Numbered from the stretch's first letter, positions 1 through 11,060 are shown. The stretch is 64,000 nt of DNA from Mesorhizobium sp. (GCA_004020545.1 SAQE01000025.1:16006-80005), one strand, 5' to 3'. Numbers and translations are program-made. The notes: a model not told the origin generated them from the letters alone.

Positions 1-2
1 TC

Positions 3-725
<723 letters not shown>

Positions 726-752
726 ATCATCGCGATCAACATTTGAGACCAC

Positions 753-1580
753 ATGACAGCCAACGTGAGAGACCAGGACCTGAGCCGCACCGAGATAGCT
801 GCCGAACCGCGCCGGTCGCGCACGCGCACCAGCGGCATCGACCGCGTGCTGCAGATATTGGATTGCCTGCAGCGGCGGGGACGCCCGGCAACCGCCTATG
901 AGATCGCGCGCGATATCGGCGCGCCGCTGTCGACCGTCTACGTCATCGTCGACGACATGGTCGAGAAGGAGCTCCTCGATCGCAAGGATGGCGGCCTGCT
1001 GTGGCTCGGGCCGAGGCTTTACCAATACGGGCTGACCTATGCCCGCACGCTCGACCTGCTCAATGTCGCGACGCAGGAAATGCATGAACTCGCCCAGAGT
1101 TCGAAAGAAACCATCCAGATATGCGGTCGCGACGGCGACTATATGGTCGTTTTTGCCATGGAGGAGGGCAAGGATCATTTTCAGGTGACGTCGCGCGTCG
1201 GCACGCGCACGCCGCTCAACTGGACGGCATCCGGCCGGCTGCTCGTCGGTCACCTGCCGGAGGAAGAACGTCTTGCCATTTTTGCCCGCTCGGCGACCGC
1301 TTCGCCAACGGGACGCGCCGAAACGGACAAGCACGTGCTGGCCCAGGCATCGGCGGCGGCGCTGTCCCAGGGGCTTGCGATCCAGGCCGGCGAGTCGGAC
1401 TTTTCGGTTGCCTGCATCGCGGCGCCGATCCGCGACAATCTCGGAGCGTGCCGGGCGACGATTTCGATCGTCGTGCCGGATGTGAAGGTCAGGCAAAAAG
1501 ATCCCGATTTGACTTCGCTGGTCAGGCAGAGCGCCAAGCGGATCGAGGAGCGGCTGGGCTGGCGTCGCGCTGGCTCGTAA
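753..1580 (+). CDS. IclR-family transcriptional regulator
   Basis: This 275-residue protein has the usual IclR size and layout. The N-terminal winged helix (about residues 28-90) includes GIDRVLQILDCL and the recognition-helix stretch IGAPLSTVYVIVDDM. A C-terminal effector-binding domain (about 100-270) contains the typical TASGRLLVGHLP element. IclR proteins bind promoters as dimers or tetramers and usually respond to small organic acids or aromatic compounds. It follows the peptide-type ABC ATPase gene with only 27 bp between them, so co-transcription and control of that transporter are likely. The inducer is unknown. Confidence 0.9.
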   Translation: MTANVRDQDLSRTEIAAEPRRSRTRTSGIDRVLQILDCLQRRGRPATAYEIARDIGAPLSTVYVIVDDMVEKELLDRKDGGLLWLGPRLYQYGLTYARTLDLLNVATQEMHELAQSSKETIQICGRDGDYMVVFAMEEGKDHFQVTSRVGTRTPLNWTASGRLLVGHLPEEERLAIFARSATASPTGRAETDKHVLAQASAAALSQGLAIQAGESDFSVACIAAPIRDNLGACRATISIVVPDVKVRQKDPDLTSLVRQSAKRIEERLGWRRAGS

Positions 1581-1698
1581 CCGCTGACGTCCGGACAGCC
1601 GACCGGCAGGCTTTTCATTTTAGATGGCTTGCACTATCTGTTGCCCTTGCGCGGGGGCGTGTCTTGTCAACCGTAAAAGCATTCGTTACGCCCCGCTC

Positions 1699-3072
1699 AT
1701 GACAGTTACCGTCCGTTTCGCCCCGTCGCCGACTGGCCGCATCCATATCGGCAATGCGCGCACCGCGCTGTTCAATTGGCTGTTCGCCATGAACAACAAG
1801 GGCCGCTACATCCAGCGCTTCGACGATACCGACGTTGCCCGCTCGACGCAGGAGTTCGCCGATTCCATCCTCTACGATCTGCATTGGCTGGGCATTTTCC
1901 CGGACGCCACCGAATACCAATCGCGGCGCGTCGAGATCTACGATGCGGCGGTGGAGCGGCTGAAGGCGGCGCGCGTGCTTTACGCCTGCTACGAAACACC
2001 CGAGGAACTCGATCTACGCCGCAAGGTGCGCCGCACGCGCGGCCTGCCGCCGGTCTATGGCCGCGAGGCGCTGACGCTGACGCCGGAGCAGGTGGCCGAA
2101 TACGAGTCCGACGGGCGCCGGCCGCACTGGCGCTTTCTTTTGCCGAACTTCACCGGCGATCCGCTGCAGCCGGAGCGGACCGAGGTGCACTGGAACGACC
2201 TGGTGCGCGGCGAGGAGACCGTCGATCTCGCCTCGCTGTCGGACCCGGTCCTGGTGCGCGAGGACGGCACCTATCTCTACACGCTGCCTTCCGTGGTCGA
2301 CGACATGGAGATGGGCGTCACCCACGTGATCCGCGGCGACGACCATGTGACCAACACCGGTGTGCAGATTGCCTTGTTCCAGGCGCTCGGCGCCGAACCG
2401 CCGGTCTTCGGGCATCATAATCTGCTCACCACAGTCTCCGGTGAGGGGTTGTCGAAGCGCACCGGCGCGCTGTCGATCGAGAGCCTGCGCGAGGACGGCA
2501 TCGAGCCGATGGCGGTCGCCTCGCTGGCGGTGCTGGTCGGCACGTCGGAAAACGTCACGGCTGCGCACGACCTCAACGAACTCGCCGGGCATTTCGACCC
2601 GGCAGCGACGTCCAAGTCCGCCGCCAAGTTCGATCCCGACGAGCTCTTCGTGCTCAACCGGGCCCTCATGCATCACATGCCGTTCGAGGAGGCGCGCGAC
2701 CGGCTGATGGTGCTCGGCATTTCCGGCGACAAGGCCGAGCCGTTCTGGCTGGCGGTGCGCGGCAATCTCGATCGTTTGTCGGACGCGGTCGCATGGTGGC
2801 GAATCCTGAGCGATGGCCCGCAGGAGCCGGCGGAGTTTTCCGGCGAGGACCGCGATTTCCTCTATCAGGCCTTCGACCTTCTGCCTGAAGAACCCTGGAA
2901 CGGCACCGTCTGGAAGGACTGGACCGGCAAGATCAGGGAAGCGACGGGCCGCAAGGGCAAGCCGCTGTTCATGCCGCTGAGGCTCGCCCTTACCGGACGT
3001 TCTTCCGGGCCGGAGCTTGCAGATCTATTGCCGCTGATGGGTCGGGAAGGAACGCTGGCCCGACGACCCTGA
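1699..3072 (+). CDS. gltX: Glutamyl-tRNA synthetase (class I, GltX family)
   Basis: The 457-residue protein charges tRNA with glutamate in the cytoplasm. The ATG at 1699 was chosen because the product then begins with [19 protein letters not shown], the canonical start carrying the HIGH-type ATP site (HIGN). The frame is open further upstream to 1624 but that part is unlike the family. The KMSKS-equivalent is GLSKRTGA near residue 255. Many alphaproteobacteria carry two GltX paralogues with different tRNA preferences; one gene alone does not show which this is. Its last 83 bp overlap the convergent DUF2865 gene. The C-terminus (ending [12 protein letters not shown]) looks family-typical, so the overlap appears real. 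Confidence 0.93.
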   Translation: MTVTVRFAPSPTGRIHIGNARTALFNWLFAMNNKGRYIQRFDDTDVARSTQEFADSILYDLHWLGIFPDATEYQSRRVEIYDAAVERLKAARVLYACYETPEELDLRRKVRRTRGLPPVYGREALTLTPEQVAEYESDGRRPHWRFLLPNFTGDPLQPERTEVHWNDLVRGEETVDLASLSDPVLVREDGTYLYTLPSVVDDMEMGVTHVIRGDDHVTNTGVQIALFQALGAEPPVFGHHNLLTTVSGEGLSKRTGALSIESLREDGIEPMAVASLAVLVGTSENVTAAHDLNELAGHFDPAATSKSAAKFDPDELFVLNRALMHHMPFEEARDRLMVLGISGDKAEPFWLAVRGNLDRLSDAVAWWRILSDGPQEPAEFSGEDRDFLYQAFDLLPEEPWNGTVWKDWTGKIREATGRKGKPLFMPLRLALTGRSSGPELADLLPLMGREGTLARRP

Positions 3073-4201
3073 CCTTGCGCTGCTCCGGCGGCAGCGCCGA
3101 AACCGGCGACACCGGCGCCTTGGTGGTCAGGCGCTTGATCGCCTCTCGGTCAAGCCCGCCTTCGGCATTGGCAAGCGTTTCGGGGTCGGCGCCAGGATCG
3201 GGCTTCGAGGGCTGCACCGGGACGAAGGGCGTCGCCTCGCTGTCCGGCTGCGACTGCTCAGGCTCGGGCGGATTGCCGGCGATGATCGAGAAATTCTCGG
3301 CTTGGGCGTTGCAGCCGCAGGCGGGCGGCCGCGAGTAATTGGGCTGCTTGTACAGGTAGGCGTTCGGCAGTTCGCTGTAGGGGCGGCCGCTCACTGACGA
3401 GGTCATCGAGCCCGCATTGTCATCCATGCCGCGCGTGTAGAAGACCTGCATCTCGGTGTCGGGACAGCTCGATTCGCAATTTTTCTGATCGCGTTCGAAA
3501 TCGCCGTAGGAGGCGGCATTCGACATCGGGAAGAAATAGCCGTCACAGGTGCGCACGCAGACCGTGCGGAACTCGCCGCTCAGCCTCGGCAGGTCCATGC
3601 CGTCCGGCTGGCTGATGACGCGGCGGATGTTGCGTTCGCTGGGATCGTCCGGCGGAACATCGGGGGCTTCAGGCGTATCGAGCGTGTCGATCTCCTGGTC
3701 GCCGCGTCCGAAGAGCTGCTCGAACAGATTGCCGCCGGCATTGTTGCGGGCGGCCTCCTGGATCGGCGCACGCCGCGGCGCGATCTCGTCGCCGCGGCAG
3801 CCATTGGCGTCGAGCGCCGCAAGGATGCGGCTGCGGTCGCGCCGCGTGCCACCGCCGGCCAGCCGCTCGCGCTTGGCCTGCAGGGTGTCGAGATTGGCGT
3901 TCATACGCTCTATCGAGGCATTGATCCCTGCGCATTGGCTGACATTGCGCGAAAACAGCGTGAAGCCGCAGTTGGCGTCGCTGGCGCGGCTGCGCGCCTT
4001 CGCCAGTTGCTCGCGCTGGCGGGCGATCGCGTCGTTATATTTGCGGATCAGGCCCGGCCCGCCACCGCCGCGCGCCGCGGCGAGTTCGGCTTCGAGCTGG
4101 CGGCACATGCGGGAGGCTGCCTGCGGCTCGGTCACCGCGACGGCCGACGCCGCCAGCGCCGCAAGCAGCGCCGCGAGATGCGTCAGATTCAACCCTTTCA
4201 T
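2990..4201 (-). CDS. DUF2865 domain secreted protein
   Basis: This 403-residue protein starts with a Sec-type signal peptide (about residues 1-28, [15 protein letters not shown]). A charged coiled-coil-like region with [13 protein letters not shown] and a Cys-rich middle follow. The middle contains [14 protein letters not shown] and [19 protein letters not shown], the hallmark of the DUF2865 family found in Hyphomicrobiales. The C-terminal third is proline- and acid-rich and low in complexity. The paired cysteines suggest a disulfide-stabilised periplasmic domain. No enzymatic function is known. The 3' end runs convergently into gltX by 83 bp. Confidence 0.85.
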   Translation of the reverse strand: MKGLNLTHLAALLAALAASAVAVTEPQAASRMCRQLEAELAAARGGGGPGLIRKYNDAIARQREQLAKARSRASDANCGFTLFSRNVSQCAGINASIERMNANLDTLQAKRERLAGGGTRRDRSRILAALDANGCRGDEIAPRRAPIQEAARNNAGGNLFEQLFGRGDQEIDTLDTPEAPDVPPDDPSERNIRRVISQPDGMDLPRLSGEFRTVCVRTCDGYFFPMSNAASYGDFERDQKNCESSCPDTEMQVFYTRGMDDNAGSMTSSVSGRPYSELPNAYLYKQPNYSRPPACGCNAQAENFSIIAGNPPEPEQSQPDSEATPFVPVQPSKPDPGADPETLANAEGGLDREAIKRLTTKAPVSPVSALPPEQRKVRVVGPAFLPDPSAAIDLQAPARKNVR

Positions 4202-4250
4202 CCGCCTGAAACCCCGATTTGCCGTGGCCGGAAGGCTACCGTGTTCGTGG

Positions 4251-4661
4251 TTAACTGTTCCCTAGTGAAGGCCACACCGATGCCAGCAAAAGCATAACGA
4301 TTCCAACAAACGCGACGTTCCAGACGAGCGAACGGAGCAGGGGAACGCCGAATGCATAGAGCGGAAGATAGACAAGCCTGGCCGAAAAATAGAGCCCGGC
4401 TCCCCACTTGCCGAGCGCGGTTTCGTGGCCAGCCGCGTGGGCAAGAAAAACCGCCGCCACGAACACCGGAAATGTCTCGACGAAGTTTCGCAGTGCCCTT
4501 TCCAGGCGCCCTGCCATCCCTTTGAGCGGAGGGACTTCGGCGTCTCGGGCGCTAGCCGTCCAGCGGTAACCTCGCTGAAAGCTCGCCGAATGCGAGGCGA
4601 GAACTATGTGAATGAAACAGAGCACGCAACTTGCGGCGAGCATGGCTAGTTCGAAGCTCAT
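4251..4661 (-). CDS. MAPEG-family membrane protein
   Basis: The 136-residue protein has four predicted membrane helices: about residues 5-25, 62-82, 86-104 and 110-130. Between helices 1 and 2 a polar loop carries RLERALRNFVETFPVFVAAVF, part of the MAPEG (membrane-associated eicosanoid/glutathione metabolism) signature. Bacterial MAPEG proteins may act as glutathione-dependent membrane enzymes, but substrates are mostly unknown. It lies upstream of and on the same strand as the DUF2865 gene, with 49 bp between them. Confidence 0.85.
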   Translation of the reverse strand: MSFELAMLAASCVLCFIHIVLASHSASFQRGYRWTASARDAEVPPLKGMAGRLERALRNFVETFPVFVAAVFLAHAAGHETALGKWGAGLYFSARLVYLPLYAFGVPLLRSLVWNVAFVGIVMLLLASVWPSLGNS

Positions 4662-4782
4662 TCAACCCTCGCACCTGCCCATTCGTCTTTCGCGCTTGAA
4701 TATCGAAACGTGACAGTGAGGCCGTGATGGTCGCCACCAACTTACAGTGAAGCACCATCGGTGTTTACGGCCAGAGTCATCC

Positions 4783-7107
4783 TCAACCCAGATCGGCGAT
4801 CGCCTGCGCCTTGTGCGCCGCCTCGACCACCGCCAAAGCCGTCATGTTGACCACGCCGCGCGACGTCACGGACGGCGTCAGGATATGCGCCGGCTTGTCG
4901 GTGCCGAGCAGGATCGGCCCGACATGCAGCGCATCCATCATGGCGCCAAGCGCCGTCAGCGTGATGTTGGCAGAATCGAGGTTCGGGAACACAAGCAGAT
5001 TGGCTTCACCCTTCAGCCGCGAATGCGGATAGACGCGCTGGCGCAAATGTTCCGACAGCGCTGTGTCGGCATGCATCTCGCCGTCGCATTGCAGGTCGGG
5101 CGCGATGCGCGCCAGGATCGCCGCGGCTTCCCGCATTTTGAATGCGCTCGGCGCGTCGCGCGAACCGAAATCCGAGAACGACAGCAGGGCGGCCTTGGGT
5201 TCCATGCCGAAACGCCTGATCTCCTCGGCTGCCAGGACGGTCATCTCGGCGATCTCCTCGGCCGTCGGATCGATGGAAACGTAGGTGTCGGTGAGGAAAA
5301 TGACGCCGCGCTGCGAAATCAGCATGGAGAGCGTCGACAGGTCGCGATCCTTGACGCCGGCGCGCGGCCCGATGATCAGCGTGACATTGCGCAGATGCCG
5401 CTCGAAGCGGCCTTCGAGCCCGCAGACCATCGCATCCGCATCGCCACGCTTCAGCGCGAGCGCCGCGATCACCGTGTTGTTGGTGCGCACCATGGTGCGG
5501 GCGGCTTCCGTCGTGATGCCGCGGCGGCCGGCAAGCTCGATCAGCAGATCGACATAGTGGCGGTAGCGCGGGTCGTCTTCCGGGTTGATCAGGCCGAAAT
5601 CGACGCCCGGCCGGATGCGCAGGCCGTAGCGCTTCAGCCGGACCTCCACGACATGCGGGCGGCCGATCAGGATAGGCTCGGCGATGCCTTCCTCCAGCAC
5701 CACCTGCGCAGCGCGCAGCACGCGCTCATCCTCGCCGTCGGCATAGATGACGCGCTTGGCGCTGGAGGCCTTGGCCGAAGAGAACACCGGCTTCATCACC
5801 AGGCCGGAGCGGAAGACGAAGCGGTTGAGCTTGTCGATATAGGCCGCGAAGTCGGCGATCGGCCGCGTCGCCACGCCGGTATCGCAGGCGGCCTTGGCGA
5901 CCGCCGGCGCGATGCGCAGGATGAGGCGCGGGTCGAAGGGCGAGGGGATCAGGAAATCCGGGCCGAAGACCGGCGTCTCGCCGGAATAGGCGCGCGCGGC
6001 GACGTCCGAGGGCTCTTCGCGGGCAAGGGCGGCGATCGCCCGCACGGCGGCCATCTTCATCTCCTCGTTGATGGCGCTGGCGCCGCAGTCCAGCGCGCCG
6101 CGGAAGATGTAAGGAAAGCAGAGCACGTTATTGACTTGATTGGGAAAATCGGAACGTCCGGTGCAGATCATGGCGTCGGGACGGGCGGCGCGCGCCACCT
6201 CCGGCATGATCTCCGGCGTCGGGTTGGCAAGCGCCAGGATCAGCGGCTTTGGCGCCATGTGCTGCAGCAATTCGGGCTTCAGCACGCCGGCGGCGGAAAG
6301 GCCGAGGAAGACATCGGCGCCGGGGATGACTTCGGCCAGCGTGCGCGCCTGCGTATCCTTCACATAGGGGTCTTTCCAGCGGTCCATCTCCTCGATGCGG
6401 CCTCTGTAGGCGACGCCGAAGCGGTCGGTGACCCAGATGTTTTCGACCTTGGCGCCGAGCGAGACCAAGAGGTTGAGGCAGGCGAGCGCCGCGGCACCGG
6501 CGCCGGAGGTGACGATCTTGATGTCTGCAATTGTCTTGCCGGCGAATTCCAGCCCGTTGAGCACCGCCGCGGCGACAATGATCGCCGTGCCATGCTGGTC
6601 GTCATGGAAGACCGGAATGCCCATGCGGGCCTTCAGCCGCTCCTCGACCTCGAAGCATTCCGGCGCCTTGATGTCCTCGAGATTGATGCCACCGAAGGTC
6701 GGCTCGAGCGCGGCCACCGTCTCGACCATGCGCTCGATTTCAGGCGCGTCGATCTCGATGTCGAAGACGTCGATGCCGGCGAACTTCTTGAACAGCACCG
6801 CCTTGCCTTCCATGACCGGCTTGGAGGCGAGCGGGCCGATATTGCCGAGGCCGAGCACCGCCGAGCCGTTGGAGACGACGCCGACGAGATTGGCGCGCGC
6901 CGTGTAGTCGGCGGCGGTCGCCGGGTCGTCGCGGATCTCGAGGCAGGGCGCGGCGACGCCAGGCGAATAGGCAAGCGCGAGATCCCGCTGGTTGCCGAGC
7001 GGCTTGGTCGCCTGGATCTCGAGCTTTCCAGGCGTGGGGTACTTGTGGAAGAAGAGCGCGGCCTCGTCGAGGTCCGACCTGGCCGTTTTCTTGCTCTCGC
7101 CGTCCAT
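4783..7107 (-). CDS. maeB: NADP-dependent malic enzyme with C-terminal phosphotransacetylase-like domain
   Basis: This 774-residue two-domain enzyme decarboxylates malate to pyruvate with NADP reduction. The N-terminal malic domain (about 20-150) contains [12 protein letters not shown]. The NAD(P)-binding domain (about 160-430) includes [15 protein letters not shown] and [14 protein letters not shown]. The C-terminal 330 residues resemble phosphate acetyltransferase ([20 protein letters not shown]), usually a regulatory module in this family. The ATG at 7107 is preferred over the longer frame from 7206 because an AGGAGG ribosome site lies just before it. The extended region would translate a palindromic repeat. 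In rhizobia the malic enzymes link dicarboxylate use to acetyl-CoA and NADPH supply. Confidence 0.95.
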   Translation of the reverse strand: MDGESKKTARSDLDEAALFFHKYPTPGKLEIQATKPLGNQRDLALAYSPGVAAPCLEIRDDPATAADYTARANLVGVVSNGSAVLGLGNIGPLASKPVMEGKAVLFKKFAGIDVFDIEIDAPEIERMVETVAALEPTFGGINLEDIKAPECFEVEERLKARMGIPVFHDDQHGTAIIVAAAVLNGLEFAGKTIADIKIVTSGAGAAALACLNLLVSLGAKVENIWVTDRFGVAYRGRIEEMDRWKDPYVKDTQARTLAEVIPGADVFLGLSAAGVLKPELLQHMAPKPLILALANPTPEIMPEVARAARPDAMICTGRSDFPNQVNNVLCFPYIFRGALDCGASAINEEMKMAAVRAIAALAREEPSDVAARAYSGETPVFGPDFLIPSPFDPRLILRIAPAVAKAACDTGVATRPIADFAAYIDKLNRFVFRSGLVMKPVFSSAKASSAKRVIYADGEDERVLRAAQVVLEEGIAEPILIGRPHVVEVRLKRYGLRIRPGVDFGLINPEDDPRYRHYVDLLIELAGRRGITTEAARTMVRTNNTVIAALALKRGDADAMVCGLEGRFERHLRNVTLIIGPRAGVKDRDLSTLSMLISQRGVIFLTDTYVSIDPTAEEIAEMTVLAAEEIRRFGMEPKAALLSFSDFGSRDAPSAFKMREAAAILARIAPDLQCDGEMHADTALSEHLRQRVYPHSRLKGEANLLVFPNLDSANITLTALGAMMDALHVGPILLGTDKPAHILTPSVTSRGVVNMTALAVVEAAHKAQAIADLG

Positions 7108-7144
7108 CGCGGCCCCTCCTGTGCTTCCTGCTTTCGAGCCTTTT

Positions 7145-7193
7145 AGAGCAATTCCAGGAAAAGTGTGAAACGGTTTTCCGTCCGGAATTGCGT
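7145..7193. repeat. RIME-like intergenic palindrome, copy 1
   Basis: This is a roughly 49-bp imperfect palindrome with ends AGAGCAATTCC and GGAATTGCGT around a GGAAAAGTGTGAAACGGTTTTCC core. An inverted near-identical copy sits at 56484-56532. It lies in the maeB leader region and resembles the palindromic modules of rhizobial intergenic mosaic elements. A transcript would fold into a hairpin. Confidence 0.8.
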
Positions 7194-7336
7194 CAGGCAG
7201 ATACATGCGGCGACGATTCTTCGCGACGCCACATCACGCTATTTGCGTTCGTCCTACTTAAGCTCAAATAATCGAGTTATTTCAGCCTGTTGTAACAAGA
7301 CATTCGAGTTCTGTCGGCGGCCGTGAACTGGCTTAG

Positions 7337-8116
7337 TCAGAATGCGCTGACGTAGAGGCCTCCGTCGACCGGGATGTTCTGGCCAGTGAGGTAGCCGGCA
7401 TGGACCGAGCACAAGAAGGCGCAGATCTGGCCGAATTCCTCCGGCGTGCCGAGGCGCTTGGCCGGCACATCGGCGCTGATGCGGGCCTTGCGCGCGGCGG
7501 CAGCCGCAGGCTCCTCCGGCGTGCCTGCCTCATGCGGGCCGCGCAGCCGGTCGGTGTCGAGCTTGCCGGGCAACAAGCTGTTGATGGTGACGTTGCGGTC
7601 GATCACCGTGCGCGCCACGCCGGCAAGGAAGGAGGTCAGGCCGGCGCGCGCGCCAGACGAAAGATCGAGCCCGGGGATCGGGACATAGACCGACAGCGAG
7701 GTGATGTTGACGATGCGGCCGAAGCCGCGCTTCGCCATGCCGTCGATGACCGCCTGGACCAGCTCGATCGGCGTCACCATGTTCTGTGTCACGCCTTCGA
7801 GGATCTTGCTGCGGTCGAGCTCGCGGAAATCGCGCAGCGGCGGGCCGCCATTGTTGTTGACCAGGATGTCGGGATCAGGGCAGGCGGCGAGGATCGCCTT
7901 CTGCACGTCCGGCTTCGAGACGTCGCCGGCGATCTCGATCACCTTGACGCCGAACCTTTCGCGGATTTCCTGAGCGGTCTTCGCCAGAAGCTCGGCGTTG
8001 CGGCCGTTGACGACGAGATCGACACCGGCTTCGGCGAGCGCAATCGCGCAGCCGCGCCCCAGTCCCTTGCTCGATGCGCAGACGATGGCCTTCTTTCCGC
8101 GAATGCCGAGATCCAT
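7337..8116 (-). CDS. SDR-family oxidoreductase
   Basis: The 259-residue protein is a classical short-chain dehydrogenase/reductase. Near the N-terminus an unusual nucleotide-binding segment reads VCASSKGLGRGCA (TGxxxGxG-like), and NNNGGPP occupies the NNAG position. The catalytic region near 140-160 has ITSLSVYVPIPGLDLSSGAR. Here the position normally held by the YxxxK tyrosine is occupied by the 'DLSSGAR' stretch, so the canonical Tyr-X3-Lys is not obvious. Such SSKGLG/LSSGAR SDRs form a recognisable subgroup. The C-terminus has the usual TGQNIPVDGGLY. It is divergent from the LpxH-type gene. Substrate unknown. Confidence 0.85.
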   Translation of the reverse strand: MDLGIRGKKAIVCASSKGLGRGCAIALAEAGVDLVVNGRNAELLAKTAQEIRERFGVKVIEIAGDVSKPDVQKAILAACPDPDILVNNNGGPPLRDFRELDRSKILEGVTQNMVTPIELVQAVIDGMAKRGFGRIVNITSLSVYVPIPGLDLSSGARAGLTSFLAGVARTVIDRNVTINSLLPGKLDTDRLRGPHEAGTPEEPAAAAARKARISADVPAKRLGTPEEFGQICAFLCSVHAGYLTGQNIPVDGGLYVSAF

Positions 8117-8234
8117 GGTGATTTCTCCTTTTTCGAGGGCGGCAAGCTAGCGCCTGGGCTGGACCAACCGCAACCGTCATACGGTTGTTGCATGAATCGA
8201 GGCATAGGCACGCGAAAGAAAGGTGGAAATCGCG

Positions 8235-9059
8235 ATGTCCGGTCCAGAACCCCGCACTTTCCGAACCATGTTCATTTCCGACGTGCATCTCGGGTCGAAG
8301 GCGGCCAAGGCCGATTTCCTGATCGATTTCCTGCGCTACCACGATGCCGATACCATCTATCTGGTCGGCGACATCGTCGACGGATGGCGCCTGCGGCGTA
8401 GCTGGCATTGGCCGCAGAGCCACAACGACGTCGTGCAGAAATTGCTGCGCAAGGCACGCAAGGGCGCCTCGATCACCTACATCGCCGGCAACCACGATGA
8501 ATTCGCCCGCCAGTTCCAGGGCGTGCATTTCGGCGGCATCGTCGTTGCCGACCGCGCCATCCACGAGACGGCCGACGGCAGGCGGCTGCTCGTCATCCAT
8601 GGCGACCAGTTCGACACGGTGGTGCACAATCAGCGCTGGCTCGCCTATCTCGGCGACTACGCCTATGACGCAGCGATGCTGGTGAACCGAGTCGTGACCA
8701 AGCTGCGCCATCTGCTCGGGCTGCCTTACTGGTCGTTCTCGTCATGGGCCAAGGTCAAGGTCAAGAAGGCGGTGAACTTCATCGGCTCGTTCCAGACCGT
8801 GCTCTCCGATGAAGCGCGACGCTCGCATGTCGACGGCGTGATCTGCGGCCACATCCACCATGCCGCGATCGAGGACTATGGCGACGTGCGGTACATCAAT
8901 ACCGGCGACTGGGTGGAAAGCTGCACGGCGGTGGTCGAGCATTTCGACGGCCGCATGGAGATCCTGACCTGGGCGCATGTGCTGCCCGAATCGGGCAAGG
9001 ATGTGCTGGTGCCTGTCGATATCGCCAGCCTCAAGGGCAGGACGGCCAAGGCCGCCTGA
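8235..9059 (+). CDS. UDP-2,3-diacylglucosamine diphosphatase-like metallophosphoesterase (LpxH/COG2908 family)
   Basis: The 274-residue protein carries the full calcineurin-like metal-binding set in order: SDVHLG, GDIVDGW, AGNHDE, VIHGDQFD and CGHIHHA. This arrangement is typical of the COG2908 group that includes LpxH, which hydrolyses UDP-2,3-diacylglucosamine in lipid A synthesis. Many alphaproteobacteria use the unrelated LpxI for that step, so the actual substrate here could be another phosphodiester or pyrophosphate. An ATG at 8235 with an AAAGGTGG ribosome site is preferred over a GTG at 8223. Confidence 0.82.
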   Translation: MSGPEPRTFRTMFISDVHLGSKAAKADFLIDFLRYHDADTIYLVGDIVDGWRLRRSWHWPQSHNDVVQKLLRKARKGASITYIAGNHDEFARQFQGVHFGGIVVADRAIHETADGRRLLVIHGDQFDTVVHNQRWLAYLGDYAYDAAMLVNRVVTKLRHLLGLPYWSFSSWAKVKVKKAVNFIGSFQTVLSDEARRSHVDGVICGHIHHAAIEDYGDVRYINTGDWVESCTAVVEHFDGRMEILTWAHVLPESGKDVLVPVDIASLKGRTAKAA

Positions 9060-9074
9060 GGCGGCCTCCTTACC

Positions 9075-9995
9075 TCAAGCGGCGACCGCGTTGCGATCGC
9101 GGCCGTACTGGCGGGGCGAAGCGCCCATCACGCGTTTGAAGGCCGTGCTGAAGGCGCTTTCGGATTCGTAGCCGAGCGAGAGCGCAATGACCGAGGTGTG
9201 TTCGCTGGAATTGGCGAGCCTCTCGCCGGCAAGCAGCATCCGCCAGCGGGTCAAATATTCCATTGCCGATGTGCCGACCATCTCCTTGAATTTGAGCGCG
9301 AAATTCGACCGCGACATGCCGGCGCGCTCGGCCAGGTCCTGCAGCGTCCAGCGATGCGCCGGATCCTCGTGCATGGCGCCGATCGCGGCGCCCATCTGCC
9401 TGTCGGCCAGGGCAAAAAGCCAGCCGACCCCACCGTTCGGCCCTTCCGCCATATGCAGGCGCAGCGCCTGGACCAGCATCATGTGGGAGAGGTGCTGCGC
9501 CACCAGGAAGCCGCCAGGCTGGCCTTCGCTGAGCTCCTGCATCATCCGCTCCACCGACCAGCGCAGCGCTGCTTTGTCCTCATCCCTGCGGATATGGATG
9601 ATCGGCGGCATCATCTTGAGCAGGATGTCTGCGTGGCGGCCGCTGAGGACGAAACGGCTGCCGACCAGGAACACGTCACCGCCGCCATTATAGGTGACGA
9701 CGCCGCCGGCGCGGGCCGGGGGAAAGATGGTGTGCGCGCCGACGGGTTTCACCTTGAGGTCGCTTGCCAGGCGGAACGGCCGGCCGCCTGGCAGCAGGAA
9801 GCAGTCGCCCGCGGCGAGGTGCACCGGCTCGGGCACGTCTTCAACGGCGAGCCAGCACTGGCCCGAGACGACCGCGTAGCATTTGATGCCGATGTTGCGG
9901 GGGAACTCGATCGACCAGTCTCCGCCGGCATCGAAGCCGGCCGAGACGTTGCTCTGCGGCTTCAGCAGCGACAGCACGTCGGATAGCGGGTCCAT
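9075..9995 (-). CDS. AraC-family transcriptional regulator with cupin N-terminal domain
   Basis: With the start at 9995 the protein has 306 residues and begins MDPLSDVLSLLKP, the characteristic opening of AraC regulators with an AraC_binding_2/cupin_6 sensor domain. The frame is open to 10040. The sensor occupies roughly residues 1-190. Two helix-turn-helix motifs follow in the C-terminal 100 residues, including DLAERAGMSRSNFALKFKE and VIALSLGYESESAFSTAFKR. It is divergent from an NAD-dependent epimerase/SDR gene 129 bp away, which is the natural target candidate. Effector unknown. Confidence 0.9.
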   Translation of the reverse strand: MDPLSDVLSLLKPQSNVSAGFDAGGDWSIEFPRNIGIKCYAVVSGQCWLAVEDVPEPVHLAAGDCFLLPGGRPFRLASDLKVKPVGAHTIFPPARAGGVVTYNGGGDVFLVGSRFVLSGRHADILLKMMPPIIHIRRDEDKAALRWSVERMMQELSEGQPGGFLVAQHLSHMMLVQALRLHMAEGPNGGVGWLFALADRQMGAAIGAMHEDPAHRWTLQDLAERAGMSRSNFALKFKEMVGTSAMEYLTRWRMLLAGERLANSSEHTSVIALSLGYESESAFSTAFKRVMGASPRQYGRDRNAVAA

Positions 9996-10124
9996 AAGCG
10001 TACCTGGACGATTGCGAAGATAATACGGACTTTGCAGCATAGATCGTCTTTCCTCAAGCGCTTATTTGATTGTCACGCGCCGCCAAGGCAGCGGCGCCGA
10101 TCAAATCAAGCAAGGGAAACTGCA

Positions 10125-11015
10125 ATGCGTGTCTTCGTCACCGGAGCCACCGGCTTTGTCGGCTCGGCCACCGTCCAGGAACTTCTACGCGCCGGCCACA
10201 AGGTGCTCGGCCTCGCCCGCTCGGATGCCGGCGCCAACGCTCTCGCCGCCGCGGGCGCCGAGGTGCTTCGGGGAAATCTGGAGGATCTCGACAGCCTCCG
10301 CCGCGGCGCGGCGCAGGCGGATGGCGTCATCCACACCGGCTTCAACCACGATTTTTCGAAGTTCAAGGAGAACTGCGAAACCGACCGGCGCGCGATCGAG
10401 GCGATTGGGATGGAGCTTGCCGGTTCCGACCGGCCGCTGATCGTCACCTCTGGCATCGGACTGGTCGAGCCCGGCCGCGTCGCGACCGAGGATGTTCCGC
10501 CGGCCTCGAACTCAAGGATCCCGCGCGTGTCGGAGCAGGCGGCCTATGCCGCGGCCGAGAAGGGTGCGCGCGTGTCGATCGTGCGCCTGCCGCCGTCGGT
10601 CCATGGCGCCGGCGATCACGGCTTCGTCCCGATCCTGATCGGCATGGCGCGCGAGAAGGGCGCCTCGGTTTACACCGGCGAGGGCCTTAACCGCTGGCCG
10701 GCCGTGCATCGCTTCGATGCCGCCAGGCTCTACAGGCTGGTGTTGGAAAAGGGACGGGGCGGCGCGCGCTACCATGCTGTTGCCGAAGCGGGCTTACCCT
10801 TCCGCGAAATCGCCGCCGTCATCGGCAGGCGGCTCGGCGTGCCGGTAGTCAGCAAGAGTCCCGAAGAGTCGGCTGCGCATTTCGGCTGGTTCGCGCATTT
10901 CGCGGCGATCGACAACGAGGCGTCGAGCGCGTTGACGCGGCAGGAACTGGGTTGGGAGCCCACCCAGGCCGGGCTGATCGAGGACGTCGACCAGGCAGTC
11001 TATTTCCAGGCTTGA
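10125..11015 (+). CDS. NAD-dependent epimerase/extended SDR-family oxidoreductase
   Basis: The 296-residue protein begins MRVFVTGATGFVGSATV, an extended-SDR Rossmann fold with the TGxxGxxG motif. The ATG at 10125 was chosen because it starts exactly at this fold. The frame is open to 10032 but without family similarity. A YAAAEK-like segment (SEQAAYAAAEKGARV) near residue 140-150 supplies the probable catalytic Tyr and Lys. Extended SDRs of this type act as NAD(P)H reductases or sugar epimerases; the substrate is not predictable. The divergent AraC gene probably regulates it. A GC-rich hairpin lies just after the stop. Confidence 0.86.
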   Translation: MRVFVTGATGFVGSATVQELLRAGHKVLGLARSDAGANALAAAGAEVLRGNLEDLDSLRRGAAQADGVIHTGFNHDFSKFKENCETDRRAIEAIGMELAGSDRPLIVTSGIGLVEPGRVATEDVPPASNSRIPRVSEQAAYAAAEKGARVSIVRLPPSVHGAGDHGFVPILIGMAREKGASVYTGEGLNRWPAVHRFDAARLYRLVLEKGRGGARYHAVAEAGLPFREIAAVIGRRLGVPVVSKSPEESAAHFGWFAHFAAIDNEASSALTRQELGWEPTQAGLIEDVDQAVYFQA

Positions 11016-11032
11016 GTCAGGAGCTGCGGCAA

Positions 11033-11060
11033 GCCCGGGGCGCAGACGCGCCTCGGGCCT
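11033..11060 (+). terminator. Possible terminator hairpin after the SDR gene
   Basis: GCCCGGGGCG and CGCCTCGGGC form an imperfect stem around a short loop, 17 bp after the SDR stop. There is no clear T tract, so it may be a weak or Rho-assisted terminator. Confidence 0.4.

Noticed and set aside
4747-7146. 799-residue open frame on the plus strand
   Set aside because: It is exactly antisense to maeB and has the Arg/His-rich composition of a high-G+C shadow frame.
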